The notes: a model not told the origin generated them from the letters alone. A stretch of 48,802 bases of DNA from an uncultured Acetobacteraceae bacterium (GCA_903918195.1 CAIXDS010000004.1:1-48802), one strand, 5' to 3'; shown: positions 1-7,755, numbered from the stretch's first letter. Program-made: numbers and translations.

Positions 1-79
1 CGTCCAAGTCCAGGTCGGCGGGCAGCCGACGCAGAACTTCCTCAAACTGGTCCGCCGGAAGAGATGCTGTGCTCTGCAT
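1..79 (-). CDS. N-terminus of a probable IS4-type transposase (cut by window edge)
   Basis: Only the first 26 codons are present, read leftwards from an ATG at position 79. The peptide begins MQSTASLPADQFEEVLRRLP and continues ADLDLD. The pattern LPxDLDLD near the N-terminus is, as I recall, typical of IS4-family transposases common in Acetobacteraceae, where it precedes a helical DNA-binding segment. No catalytic residue is visible because the gene leaves the window. I could not identify a terminal inverted repeat to its right, so the limit of the element is unknown. It could also be a decayed copy. Confidence 0.45.
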   Translation of the reverse strand, partial: MQSTASLPADQFEEVLRRLPADLDLD

Positions 80-403
80 TCGCCCCCAGAATCGTACCCC
101 GTCGCGTCGGGTCAAGCGGTAATTTAACGCCTATGGGGCAAAGCCCCTTGGCCTTGCTTGCTTCGCCGCGGCATGCGGCCGTGCGCGGATGTTTGAACCG
201 GCCCGCGCATGACGAGGGAGCAGAGGCATAGGGCGGTCATGTGCGATGACTGCTTGGGGTGGTGAGCGGATATATTTTGGAGCGGGCCGCAGATCGTAGG
301 GTGCAATGTCGTTAGGCATTGCACCACCGTCCACCGTCGGAGAAAGTGGCGCAGTGCCTAACGGCATTGTACCCTACAGCCCGCTATAGGAACAAAAACT
401 GCG
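80..403. other. Intergenic region without a gene; holds an inverted repeat
   Basis: About 320 bases between the transposase fragment and the hypothetical gene at 404. Both reading frames listed here are short and have no family resemblance. The right half is occupied by a large imperfect palindrome (296-377). Base composition is less GC-rich than in the chromosomal genes further right, consistent with an insertion-prone site. Confidence 0.6.
296..377. repeat. Palindromic repeat, 27-base arms
   Basis: The arms are 296-322 and 351-377. They are reverse complements except at 3 of 27 positions, and the loop is 28 bases. The outer ends are GTAGGGTGCAATG and its complement, and the arms contain GTTAGGC / GCCTAAC. 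The general form (GTAGGG, then a self-complementary block) is shared by short palindromic elements scattered in many bacterial genomes. It ends 26 bases before the start codon of the next gene, so it lies in that gene's leader. Confidence 0.7.
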
Positions 404-892
404 ATGAGCAAAGACGAAATGATGGGTAATAGAGGGGCGCTAATTCATGCCCTTTTAACCATGGCTGAAACAATCGAAGGGAACCCGCCGCCTATTGTTG
501 GAAGCGATATTTTCGTACATGCCGCTCCTGGGGCACGCGCAATTGGGTCATCCATTTCCGTGACGGCAGGTCCTGGCGCAGGCAGCGGCGTTGGCCAGCG
601 AGTGAGCGTTGTCGCTCAATCTGGGCAAACGGTCATCGGACAACGTATCACCGTTGTCGTTGGTGGTGACCCGGTCCAGCCACCGCCGTCGGGCGCAAGT
701 TCGCAAGAGGACATTAGTCATGTAGTCGTTCAGCTGCGTGAAGCGGCGAACGTGCTTTCTTCAACTGACGCTTCTCGAGGCTGGATCGAAGGTCTCTTGG
801 ACAAGGTGAGTAAATGGGGTTCGCCAGCCCTCAGTGGGGCAGTTTCGGGTGCCAGCAATGCCCTAGCAAGGTTTTTCTTGACAGGAACCTGA
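404..892 (+). CDS. Hypothetical protein with four short beta-type repeats
   Basis: I do not recognise the family of this 162-residue protein. The start ATG is preceded by a weak AGGA. Residues 31-89 consist of four tandem units of about 15 residues with the pattern [IV]-G-[SQ]-x-[IV]-x-V-x-A-x-x-G (starting near 32, 47, 63 and 78), rich in Gly, Ala and Val, which suggests stacked beta strands. A Pro-rich linker (90-98) follows. Then come a helical stretch (102-120) and an amphipathic C-terminal helix rich in Ala, Ser and Gly (127-158). There is no signal peptide or clear membrane segment. It stands alone between two palindromic repeats, next to a transposase remnant, and is less GC-rich than the neighbours, so recent transfer is plausible. 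That it is a real gene rests on repeat structure and composition, not homology. Confidence 0.55.
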   Translation: MSKDEMMGNRGALIHALLTMAETIEGNPPPIVGSDIFVHAAPGARAIGSSISVTAGPGAGSGVGQRVSVVAQSGQTVIGQRITVVVGGDPVQPPPSGASSQEDISHVVVQLREAANVLSSTDASRGWIEGLLDKVSKWGSPALSGAVSGASNALARFFLTGT

Positions 893-983
893 AAACAAAG
901 AGACAAAGTATTGCCCGCAGTGCTATGTTTTACCTTTGAAGAGCAGCGCTCGCTTTTCTCGCCCCAAGACCGAGGAAACAAGC

Positions 984-1111
984 TGTAGGGGGAAAAGCTC
1001 AGTGCATTCCGCCTCTTGCACCTCGCCGCCGGTTCCCTGCCACCGGACTCTCGCCATCAACGCCTCGGCGTGACGGAAGAGGCGGAATGCGCTGCGCTTT
1101 TCCGCCCTACA
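984..1111. repeat. Large inverted repeat, about 30-base arms
   Basis: The left arm (984-1013) and right arm (1081-1111) are near-perfect reverse complements. The right arm reads GGCGGAATGCGCTGCG and ends CGCCCTACA; the left begins TGTAGGG. A spacer of 67 bases separates them. The arm sequence belongs to the widespread GTAGGGCGGAA...GCGC...TTCCGCC type of bacterial palindromic repeat. It differs in sequence from the palindrome at 296-377, but both begin with GTAGGG. Confidence 0.75.
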
Positions 1112-1143
1112 TCGCTCGAACCGCCGCAAACGGTCGAAACAGG

Positions 1144-1764
1144 TCAACCCCCCGTCACCGCATTCACCCCCACCACCCGCCACCCCGCCGCATGTCGCTC
1201 CAGCCGGGTGAGCGAAAGATTCTGCACGGAGAAATGCAGCGCATTGTCGGCGGTGATGCGCAGCGCGTGCGCCACCGCCGCCCGGATGGCGCCGCCATGG
1301 CCCACCACCACCACGTCGCCGCCTTCATGCGCGCGGGCCAGCCGCTCCAGCGCCGGGCCGACGCGCGCCACCACCTCGGCCATGCTCTCGCCTCCCGGCG
1401 GGCGCTCCTCGGCGGCGAGCGGCCAGAAGGCGTGCGCGGGCCGCGTCAGCCTCGGCGGCAAGGCGGCATGCGCCAGGCCCTGCCAGTCACCCAGGTCCTG
1501 CTCGATCAGCCCGGCCTCGACCGCGAGCGGTGCCGCCGGATACCCGGCGTGGAAAATGACCTCGGCGGTGCGCCGCGTGCGCGACAGCGGTGTCACCACC
1601 CAGTGCGCCGGCCGCGGCAGGCGCTGCGCCAGTGCCCGAAGTGCCGGCGCCTGCGCCTGCAGGGTGTGCGGGCACAGCGCCACGTCCATGAGGCCATACA
1701 GGGTCGCCCGCGCGCGTTCCTCCACCAGGGCGTGCCGGATCAGCCAGAAACGCGTTTCAGTCAT
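1144..1764 (-). CDS. Histidine phosphatase superfamily protein (phosphoglycerate mutase-like)
   Basis: This 206-residue cytosolic phosphatase of the branch-2 His-phosphatase fold probably acts on a small phosphorylated metabolite. The phosphohistidine motif is LIRHALV with R10 and H11 (RHA instead of the usual RHG). The second Arg motif is SRTRRTAE (61-68), an acidic residue lies near E89, and the C-terminal catalytic His is in VVGHGGAIRAA (H156). PGGES (123-127) is also typical. I chose the ATG at 1764; a GTG two codons upstream is possible, and the GAGTGAGG before it could serve either. The size and motifs fit the CobC/alpha-ribazole phosphatase and GpmB-like groups, but no cobalamin genes are nearby, so the substrate is not assigned. 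Confidence 0.85.
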   Translation of the reverse strand: MTETRFWLIRHALVEERARATLYGLMDVALCPHTLQAQAPALRALAQRLPRPAHWVVTPLSRTRRTAEVIFHAGYPAAPLAVEAGLIEQDLGDWQGLAHAALPPRLTRPAHAFWPLAAEERPPGGESMAEVVARVGPALERLARAHEGGDVVVVGHGGAIRAAVAHALRITADNALHFSVQNLSLTRLERHAAGWRVVGVNAVTGG

Positions 1765-2143
1765 CCTCACCCATCCTCACTCGCCGCCGCCCTCCGGGTC
1801 CGACCCGGATACCCTACGTATCGCTACCAGATGCAGATTCGGGGAAAAAACGGCGTGCGCACGCGGTTCGGGCTGGGGACCGGGTGGAACAATGGGTCCT
1901 GGACAGGGTCCGCCCGACCGGCCCGGACAGCCTTGGCAGACGCTTCCCGGGCGGTCATCTCGGCACCGTGATCACGACAACATTTGACACGGACCCTCAT
2001 TTCTGGTGACGCTCTCCGCGCAATCGAATTTTGGCTAGGCTTGCTGCGCTTCCGAATCCATCGGATGCCTTCAAGAGGACCAAGGCCCGGTTGTCCGCGC
2101 CGCACGCTGTTGTGCGGCGTTTGCAGCGGAGAGCGACGCAGCC
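1765..2143 (+). promoter_or_regulatory. cspA upstream region with long leader and stem-loop
   Basis: No gene is seen here. A perfect -35-type hexamer TTGACA lies at 1984-1989, but no good -10 follows at 17 bases. The presumed leader contains a small hairpin (TCCGA 2051-2055 with TCGGA 2061-2065). It also has a perfect 8-bp hairpin, CGCCGCAC (2098-2105) and GTGCGGCG (2112-2119), with a 6-base loop, ending 24 bases before the cspA start. A purine-rich GCGGAGAG follows as ribosome binding site. Long structured leaders are characteristic of cold-shock mRNAs; a thermosensing role here is inference. Confidence 0.4.
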
Positions 2144-2347
2144 ATGGCTATCGGAACGGTTAAGTGGTTCAACACCACCAAGGGATTCGGCTTCATTATG
2201 CCCCAGGACGGCGGTAAGGACGTGTTCGTCCACATCACCGCAGTCCAGGCAGCCGGCCTTCGTGGCTTGGACGAGGGACAAAAGGTGAGCTACGAGGTGA
2301 TGATGGAGCGCGGCAAGGCCGCAGCTACCAATCTCAAGCTCGCCTAG
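2144..2347 (+). CDS. cspA: Cold shock protein, CspA family
   Basis: This 67-residue single cold-shock domain (OB-fold) binds single-stranded RNA/DNA and acts as an RNA chaperone. Both nucleic-acid-binding motifs are present: RNP1 as KGFGFIMP (residues about 13-20) and RNP2 as VFVHITAV (about 27-34). The N-terminal [11 protein letters not shown] is the family signature. The length equals the usual 65-70 residues. It has a long leader with a stem-loop and is followed by a GC-rich hairpin, so it is probably monocistronic. The symbol is given for the family; alphaproteobacteria carry several paralogues. Confidence 0.95.
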   Translation: MAIGTVKWFNTTKGFGFIMPQDGGKDVFVHITAVQAAGLRGLDEGQKVSYEVMMERGKAAATNLKLA

Positions 2348-2360
2348 AGCGTCATCCGCA

Positions 2361-2380
2361 CCGGCGGGGTCACCCGCCGG
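2361..2380 (+). terminator. Hairpin downstream of cspA
   Basis: A perfect 8-bp stem CCGGCGGG/CCCGCCGG with loop GTCA lies 13 bases after the cspA stop codon. No T-run follows, so it may act as an RNA 3' end stabiliser or weak terminator. Confidence 0.45.
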
Positions 2381-2762
2381 ATAAGGATGCTCAACACAAC
2401 AAACAGCTAGAACGTCTTTTGTGCGCCTGCCCGCACGGAAGATGTTTTGGTACGTACGAAGATTTGATCCGTAACGGGAGCGGGGTCAGCCGCGCCCGTT
2501 ACGGATCAGTCTGCCGCGCGTAACGCCAGCGAGCCATCGCGGTGCCCGGGCAACCGCCCTCTTGAATCCTTCCCGCGTCCGAATGGTCACCAGCGGTGGA
2601 ATAATGCCCGCGTGACCAACGGGTCGGCATTGCGTCCAGCGCATTGCACGACCTCGCGCGCGCTGACTCGAAATGTCCGGTCACCCACCCGCCGATCCAG
2701 CCGTCCCGCACGCGTGTCCTGGCGAACGGAACGGCCCGATCCGGGCGACAGCGCGCTGTGCG
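2381..2762. other. Intergenic region with no recognised gene
   Basis: The region lies between the cspA hairpin and the end of the HU-like gene. It contains a perfect 14-bp inverted repeat (2465-2508) and the short palindrome CAGCGCGCTG near 2750. Open frames here are antisense or Arg/Ser-rich products of high GC content with no family signature. Confidence 0.5.
2465..2508. repeat. Perfect 14-bp inverted repeat
   Basis: TGATCCGTAACGGG (2465-2478) and its exact complement CCCGTTACGGATCA (2495-2508) flank a 16-base loop. There is no T-run on either strand, so a standard intrinsic terminator is not supported. It lies between convergent genes (cspA rightward, HU-like leftward) and could still be a bidirectional 3' end. 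Confidence 0.65.
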
Positions 2763-3191
2763 CTAGATCGCCTCCTTCAATTCCTTCGCTGGCCGGAAAG
2801 CGATTTTCTTGCTGGCCTTGATGGTGATCGCCTCGCCGGTTGCAGGGTTACGGCCGGCCCGTTCCGGCCTGTCCTTCACCTCAAGAATTCCAAGACCGCC
2901 GATGCGCAGGCGGTCGCCTTTCTTGAGATGCTGCACCAGGAGGCCGACCAGACCGGTCAGGATCTCATCAGCCTCCCGCTTTTCGATGTCCTGATGCTCG
3001 GCGATCTCAGCGGCGAGATGCTTCAACGTCACCGTGACGGCCGGCACAGCCTTCGCCGGTGGCGCGGCAGAGGCTTTCGAGGCAGCCCCCTTCGCGGGTG
3101 CCGCTTTCGCGCTGGGCAAGGGTTGCTTGGTCGTCGGCTCCTTGGCCCCCTTCGGAGGGGCCGTTTTCGCCGTGGGCTTTTTTGCTGGCAT
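2763..3191 (-). CDS. HU-family DNA-binding protein with histone H1-like N-terminal tail
   Basis: This 142-residue nucleoid protein has two parts. Residues 1-50 are a Lys/Ala/Pro-rich low-complexity tail (MPAKKPTAKTAPPKG...) resembling eukaryotic H1 or bacterial histone-like tails. Residues 53-142 are an HU/IHF domain: the dimer helices include EADEILTGLVGLLVQHL, then GDRLRIGGLGILEV, and the DNA-bending arm GRNPATGE (113-120) followed by ITIKASKKIAFRPAKELKEAI. The core is the usual 90 residues, so the tail is the addition. It stands alone, with an unannotated region upstream. It probably binds DNA without strong sequence preference and may compact it through the tail; the latter is inference. 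Confidence 0.92.
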   Translation of the reverse strand: MPAKKPTAKTAPPKGAKEPTTKQPLPSAKAAPAKGAASKASAAPPAKAVPAVTVTLKHLAAEIAEHQDIEKREADEILTGLVGLLVQHLKKGDRLRIGGLGILEVKDRPERAGRNPATGEAITIKASKKIAFRPAKELKEAI

Positions 3192-3736
3192 GGCTTGATT
3201 GGTTTCCTGAAAGCCCGTGATCTGCTGTTAGGGGTGGGTCCGCCGGAGCCGCGGACATGGCAGGTGACTCGACGCCGTCAGGCAACGAGGCGCCGATCGA
3301 GCCGGGCGCGGATGTCGGCAAACCTCCACGTCAGCAGGTCGGCAACACGATACACCGGATGGTCAGCGATACCCTTGATGATGCTGCGCAGAATCGACGC
3401 TGCGGACCTCATAATGGGACTCCCGATCCCAAAGAATGGTAAAGTCATTTGTGTGCGACGCGACATTTCCCCGCCACTTTGTGCAGCGGTGTGGCCGATC
3501 GGCCACGGCGGTCTGGCCTGATGGCGCCATATCGGGGCTCATTCGACCCTCCTCAGGTGCGCCGCGGCCCGGACGCCATCGGTCATCCCCTCCCTTGTCC
3601 AAGGTGCAACGACTCGCGCCTGAGTGCATTTTCAACGGGCGGTTGAACAGCCGGCGGCGGCGGCATAGCCTGTTCAGCCGTGCCTGCCAGGGATTTTTCA
3701 ACAGCGGGCGGAACATCTCCCTTGGAGACCCATGCC
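3192..3736. other. Divergent intergenic region, no gene seen
   Basis: About 545 bases between the leftward HU-like gene and the rightward phospholipase-like gene. The frames crossing it are not convincing (Arg/Pro-rich, no family). A small perfect inverted repeat GTCCGC/GCGGAC (3238-3243 and 3251-3256) lies about 50 bases upstream of the HU start. The segment 3400-3480 is less GC-rich and could hold promoters, but I cannot place one. Confidence 0.45.
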
Positions 3737-5380
3737 ATGCCACAAGCCAAACATCTCTTGTGTCTGTCTGTCCTTGGGCTTGCCACCGCCATCTCCTCCG
3801 GCGCGCTCGCCGGAACCCCGGAACGCGTGACCTTTGCCGTCGATGCCCAGGCATCGGGTGTCGTCGAGACGATCAACAACATCGTCAATCTGACGATTGT
3901 CTCGAAGGACGCCAATGATCTGAAAGCCGAATACCGGGCCGGATTTGTGCAAGGCCGGTTGCAGACCCAGGGCATTCTGTCGGCGCGAGACAATTCCTGG
4001 GATCTTTCCTACCTGCTCGATCCCGCGCACGGCTTCCCCCGGCAACCCGGCCCGACGCATGACGAGCTGGAACGGGCCGCGGGCGTGTTGAACGGCAACT
4101 ACAATGCCCTTCTTCGGTATATAAGGACCTCCGCCGCCGACCCCAATGTGACGCAGCAGTTGAAACGACTGTTGTTCCGGATGGTCGGCATCTACCACGG
4201 CACCACGCTCGCGCAGCCTGCCGCTCTGGATTTCTCCGGCACCTGGCTTCCGGATGCGGCGTATTTCAGGCCGGGCGAACTGGAGCTTGGCTACGAGACC
4301 CCTGCCCTCAGTTTCATGGATGTCTACTACCTGAACGCCTACAATGATCTTGGCGATATCATTGCCAATTCCCAGGAAGCCGGCAAGCCGGCGGCCCATC
4401 CGGAAAAATGTTCGGCCTTCCTGAAACGGTCCGGTCCGGACATCATCCTGAGCCACAATACCTGGAAGGGCTTTCTGTCGCAAACCATGAATATGACCCT
4501 GGCCATCAACAACGACCTGATGACCGTCAATGCGGGCGTCCCCGGATTGATCGGATCGGCCACCGATTTCGGATTCAACAACAAGGGGGTGATGTTCAAC
4601 GAAACCACCCACCGCATGTCCCACACCGAAGTCAAACCCGACGGACTTTGGATTTTCTGGCGGGCGGCCCTGGCAGAACAGTTCTCCACGTCCATCGATG
4701 ATTTATTTCGCTATATATCGCTCGACAATACCGGAACCTACCTGAACGGCTACATGCTGGTGGATGCAAAGAACGGCGCCAGCGGGCTGGTCGAAATGTC
4801 CTACCGCTGTTTCATCTATTACCGCTCAACTGGAGGCGCCTATACGGTCACCAGCAAGTCGCTCGACGGCCAGCCTTGCTCGACGGAGTACGACCCGGAA
4901 ATGGTCACCGCCGATTACCTGATGGGAATCAACTACCCGGCTTCACTCCAGGTGCGGACGGATTTGCAGTCCACGGACAACCGCCCGGCCCGCCGCCGCC
5001 AGTTCGCAAAATTATTGCCGCAGGTCGTCGATATTGCGAGCGCCAAGGCGGCCATCACCTACACCGACCCGGCCAATCCGCTCTCCATATTTGGCCGCTG
5101 GGATCTGGACTACGGCGATACCGCCTATCCCAAGATGATTCCGGACGGCGCCATCGATGCAAAGACCGCGACCACTTCCATGGTCCGATCCTTCATGGAA
5201 TTGTCGGGAACATTGGACCTGCAGTCCAGGGCCACCGGCTTCTGGATGCTGTACGGCACCCCCAGCGTCAACGGCGCGCCCTTTATCTGGAGCGAGTCCT
5301 CTTGGAAATGGCAAAAACGCCGCGACGTGCCCGACCGGCTTGACGGCACATTCACCCTCATGCCTCTGTATTTGAAATAA
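3737..5380 (+). CDS. Secreted phospholipase B-like protein (Ntn-hydrolase fold)
   Basis: This 547-residue protein resembles the PLBD1/PLBD2 family (phospholipase B-like, known mainly from animals, amoebae and Dictyostelium), which are N-terminal nucleophile hydrolases. The start at 3737 follows a GGAG and gives a clean signal peptide (KHLLCLSVLGLATAISSGALA). Family landmarks are C225 in EKCSAF, the position of the self-processing Cys nucleophile, then H240 in SHNTW. Further on come the ETT motif near 289-291 and TGTYLNGYMLVD further downstream, matching the TGTYNNQWMIVD block of the animal proteins. Family activity is removal of acyl groups from phospholipids or related amides; the substrate here is unknown. 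It is apparently monocistronic. An upstream in-frame start (3680) would hide the signal peptide and is unlikely. Confidence 0.8.
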   Translation: MPQAKHLLCLSVLGLATAISSGALAGTPERVTFAVDAQASGVVETINNIVNLTIVSKDANDLKAEYRAGFVQGRLQTQGILSARDNSWDLSYLLDPAHGFPRQPGPTHDELERAAGVLNGNYNALLRYIRTSAADPNVTQQLKRLLFRMVGIYHGTTLAQPAALDFSGTWLPDAAYFRPGELELGYETPALSFMDVYYLNAYNDLGDIIANSQEAGKPAAHPEKCSAFLKRSGPDIILSHNTWKGFLSQTMNMTLAINNDLMTVNAGVPGLIGSATDFGFNNKGVMFNETTHRMSHTEVKPDGLWIFWRAALAEQFSTSIDDLFRYISLDNTGTYLNGYMLVDAKNGASGLVEMSYRCFIYYRSTGGAYTVTSKSLDGQPCSTEYDPEMVTADYLMGINYPASLQVRTDLQSTDNRPARRRQFAKLLPQVVDIASAKAAITYTDPANPLSIFGRWDLDYGDTAYPKMIPDGAIDAKTATTSMVRSFMELSGTLDLQSRATGFWMLYGTPSVNGAPFIWSESSWKWQKRRDVPDRLDGTFTLMPLYLK

Positions 5381-5411
5381 AGCCAACACTTAAAGTAAAT
5401 TCAAAATAAAA

Positions 5412-5450
5412 GGCCAGCGCAGCACCGGCGATACCGGTACTGCGCTGGCC
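5412..5450 (-). terminator. Intrinsic terminator for the CBS-domain gene
   Basis: The stem GGCCAGCGCAG / CTGCGCTGGCC (11 bp) has inner pairing of ACCGG with CCGGT. On the minus strand the hairpin is followed by TTTTATTTT, so it fits a rho-independent terminator for the leftward gene starting at 5910. It may also help end the converging phospholipase-like transcript. Confidence 0.8.
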
Positions 5451-5475
5451 CTGGCAGGCCGCGCTTTGGTGGTGC

Positions 5476-5910
5476 TCAGGCTCTCAGGCGGGAAAGGTCT
5501 AGAAGCACATTCGCCTCAAGCTCCTTCTCCTCCAGGCGCTGCTTCACCAGGTCACCGATACTGACGATGCCGATCAGGTTGCCACCGTCAACCACCGGCA
5601 GATGCCGGATACGGGAGACCGTCATTTTCGCCAGCATCGCATCGACGCGATCCGACGGAGAGCAGGTGATCACCAGCGAAGACATCAACTCGGAGACCTG
5701 CCGGGAGAGCGCGGCTGCGCCCTCGCGCGCGGCGGCATTGAGGAAGTCGCGCTCGGAGAAGATTCCGACCATCTTCATCCATTGGTCTTCCACCACCAGC
5801 GCGCCGATCCGGCGTTCAGACAACTTGCGTACGGCGTCTGCCACCTTCTCGCTGGACCGAATTCGCTCCACCACATGGCCCTTGCCCTGGAGGACATCCG
5901 AGATACGCAT
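5476..5910 (-). CDS. Two-CBS-domain protein
   Basis: This 144-residue cytosolic protein is made almost entirely of a CBS pair (Bateman module), which usually senses adenine nucleotides or S-adenosyl compounds. CBS1 is about residues 8-60 (VADAVRKLSERRIGALVVED, then MVGIFSERDFLNA) and CBS2 about 74-130 (VDAMLAKMTVSRIRHLPVVD, then IGIVSIGDLVK). It has no attached enzymatic domain, and the partner is unknown. A good ribosome binding site (AGAAAGG) precedes the ATG. It is monocistronic, with an intrinsic terminator just downstream. Stand-alone CBS pairs of this size are common in alphaproteobacteria. Confidence 0.92.
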   Translation of the reverse strand: MRISDVLQGKGHVVERIRSSEKVADAVRKLSERRIGALVVEDQWMKMVGIFSERDFLNAAAREGAAALSRQVSELMSSLVITCSPSDRVDAMLAKMTVSRIRHLPVVDGGNLIGIVSIGDLVKQRLEEKELEANVLLDLSRLRA

Positions 5911-5928
5911 GGCGTGACACCTTTCTGC

Positions 5929-5934
5929 ATTATA
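5929..5934 (-). promoter_or_regulatory. Possible -10 element of the CBS gene
   Basis: On the minus strand the bases read TATAAT, 18 bases upstream of the start codon, within the only AT-rich patch of this interval. No convincing -35 is visible. Confidence 0.3.
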
Positions 5935-6163
5935 TGGCTTTCCGACTATATGGCCGTCGGGCGCGCCTGTCAGGTCTTATGCGGACCGTAGAAGCCGGCG
6001 GTCGCGACAATAATTGATCTGGTCCGGCGGAAGGCCGGGTTCAACGCAGGGCTCGCCAACTTTGCCCGCATCACAGCCCCATGAGGTCAGCGATCGATCC
6101 AGAAGGCCGGTCCTGCCGTGCGCTCACCCGCACTATCTCGCCGGGTCTCGTGCCGGCCGGCCC

Positions 6164-6967
6164 TTACTCGCCGATCGTCAGCAAGGCCCCGCGCTCGCGC
6201 GCCACCCGGAACTGGACCATGAACAGCACGCCGGCGGCGCCCAGCCACAGCGCATTCAACCCGCTCGCCCAGGCCATATGCCCCCAGGCGATGGTGCCGT
6301 GCTCGAGCAAGGCGCGCATTCCCTCGAACACATGCGCTGCCGGCAATGCCAGCGCCAGCGGACGCACCGCTTCCGGCAGCACAGCGACCGGGTAGTAAAC
6401 GGCCGAGAACGGCGTCAGGGCGAACAGCACCGACCAGGCCAGCGCCTCGGCCCCGGCGCCGTGGCGCAGGATCAGGCTGACCACGCCGAGCGCCACCCAC
6501 CAGCCCATCGCCATCAGGTTCAGCGCGAACAGGATCAGCACCGGCCCGAGGGTGAACACGTTGAACGCGTACAGAACCCAGGCCAGCAGCACCGCCGGCA
6601 GCAGGCCGATCAGCATGCGTACCACCGACATGGCGATCAGCGCCGCCAGCAATTCCCAGGGCCGCAAGGGGCTGACGAACACATGGCCCAGGTTACGCGA
6701 CCAGATTTCCTCCAGGAACGAGATCGCCACGCCCATCTGGCTGCGCAGGGTGATTTCCCACAGCAGCACCCCACCGAGCAGCATGCCGGAGATCACCGCC
6801 CCGGCGCTGCCCACCCGGCTGGCGAAGAAGCTGGCGGTGAAGCCCCAGATGCACAGGGTGAGCGTCGGCCAGTAGGCCAGCTCCAGCAGCCGCGGCCAGG
6901 AGCGCCGGTAGAGCACCAGATGGCGGTACATCAGCCCCCAGATGCGCCTTGCCGATGGGCGGATCAT
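6164..6967 (-). CDS. ABC-2 type transporter permease
   Basis: This 267-residue inner-membrane permease of an exporter has about six hydrophobic segments (around residues 30-50, 58-75, 110-135, 140-165, 175-195 and 235-255). The sequence EEIWSRNLGHVFVSPLRPWELL is typical of the NodJ/ABC-2 family between the first membrane pairs. Its ATG overlaps the stop of the ATPase gene by four bases (ATGA, 6964-6967), so the two are translationally coupled and form one exporter, ATPase first. The substrate cannot be read from sequence; the family moves polysaccharides, lipids or drugs. Confidence 0.9.
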   Translation of the reverse strand: MIRPSARRIWGLMYRHLVLYRRSWPRLLELAYWPTLTLCIWGFTASFFASRVGSAGAVISGMLLGGVLLWEITLRSQMGVAISFLEEIWSRNLGHVFVSPLRPWELLAALIAMSVVRMLIGLLPAVLLAWVLYAFNVFTLGPVLILFALNLMAMGWWVALGVVSLILRHGAGAEALAWSVLFALTPFSAVYYPVAVLPEAVRPLALALPAAHVFEGMRALLEHGTIAWGHMAWASGLNALWLGAAGVLFMVQFRVARERGALLTIGE

Positions 6968-7704
6968 GCCACCGTCTCGCGCACCCGGTCGCGGGCGATG
7001 TCGAGGAACACCTGCTCCAGGTCGTCGCGCCCGTAGCGGGCCAGCAGATCGGCCGGGCTGCCGCGGTCAACGATGCGGCCGCGCTTCATCATCAGCACGT
7101 GGCCGCACAGCCGCTCCACCTCGGCCATGTTGTGCGAGGCCAGCAGGATGGTGCAGCCGCTTTCCGCCCGGTAGCGCTCCAGCCAGCTGCGCACCAGGTC
7201 GCCGGTGTCGGGGTCGAGGCTGGCGGTGGGTTCGTCGAGCAGCAGCACCTCGGGCCGGTTGATCAGCGCCTTGGCCAGGGCGACCCGCGTCTTCTGCCCG
7301 GCCGAAAGCTGACCGGCCGGGCGGTCCAGCAAATCGGTCAGGTCCAGTTCCGCGGCCAGTTCGGCGATCCGCTGCCCGGCATGGCGCACATCGTACAGAT
7401 GGCCATAAACGCGCAGATTCTCGGCCACGCTCAGGCGCTGCGGCAACGCGACATACGGCGAGGAGAAATTCATCCGCGCGAGGGCGGCGAAGCGGTCATG
7501 CGCCATGTCGTGGCCGAGGATGCGGATGGTGCCCGCGGTGGGGATCAGCAGGCCGAGCAGCATGGCGATGGTGGTGGTTTTGCCGGCGCCGTTGCCGCCC
7601 AGCAGCCCAACGGTCTGGCCGGCGGCCACCGAGAAGTCGATGTCATCGACCGCCAGCGTCTCGCCATAACGCTTGGTGAGTCCCGTCGCCTCGATCACGT
7701 CCAT
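6964..7704 (-). CDS. ABC transporter ATP-binding protein
   Basis: This 246-residue ATPase powers the adjacent ABC-2 permease. Walker A is GGNGAGKTTT (about residues 35-44). The signature is LSAGQKTRVALAKAL, a slight variant with SAGQ for SGGQ. Walker B is VLLLDEPTASLDPD, and the switch His is in LLASHNM. Its length is usual for this class, without an extra C-terminal domain. It is the first gene of the pair; no promoter is identified in the 50 bases between it and the end of the next leftward gene. It acts at the cytoplasmic face of the inner membrane. Confidence 0.95.
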   Translation of the reverse strand: MDVIEATGLTKRYGETLAVDDIDFSVAAGQTVGLLGGNGAGKTTTIAMLLGLLIPTAGTIRILGHDMAHDRFAALARMNFSSPYVALPQRLSVAENLRVYGHLYDVRHAGQRIAELAAELDLTDLLDRPAGQLSAGQKTRVALAKALINRPEVLLLDEPTASLDPDTGDLVRSWLERYRAESGCTILLASHNMAEVERLCGHVLMMKRGRIVDRGSPADLLARYGRDDLEQVFLDIARDRVRETVA

Positions 7705-7755
7705 GCCGCCCGATTAGGCCGCCGCCCCCCCGAGAGCAAGCCGGGGCCGCGCCGA

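Noticed and set aside
2465..2508. Intrinsic terminator
   Set aside because: Stem is perfect but no T-run follows on either strand; kept only as an inverted repeat.
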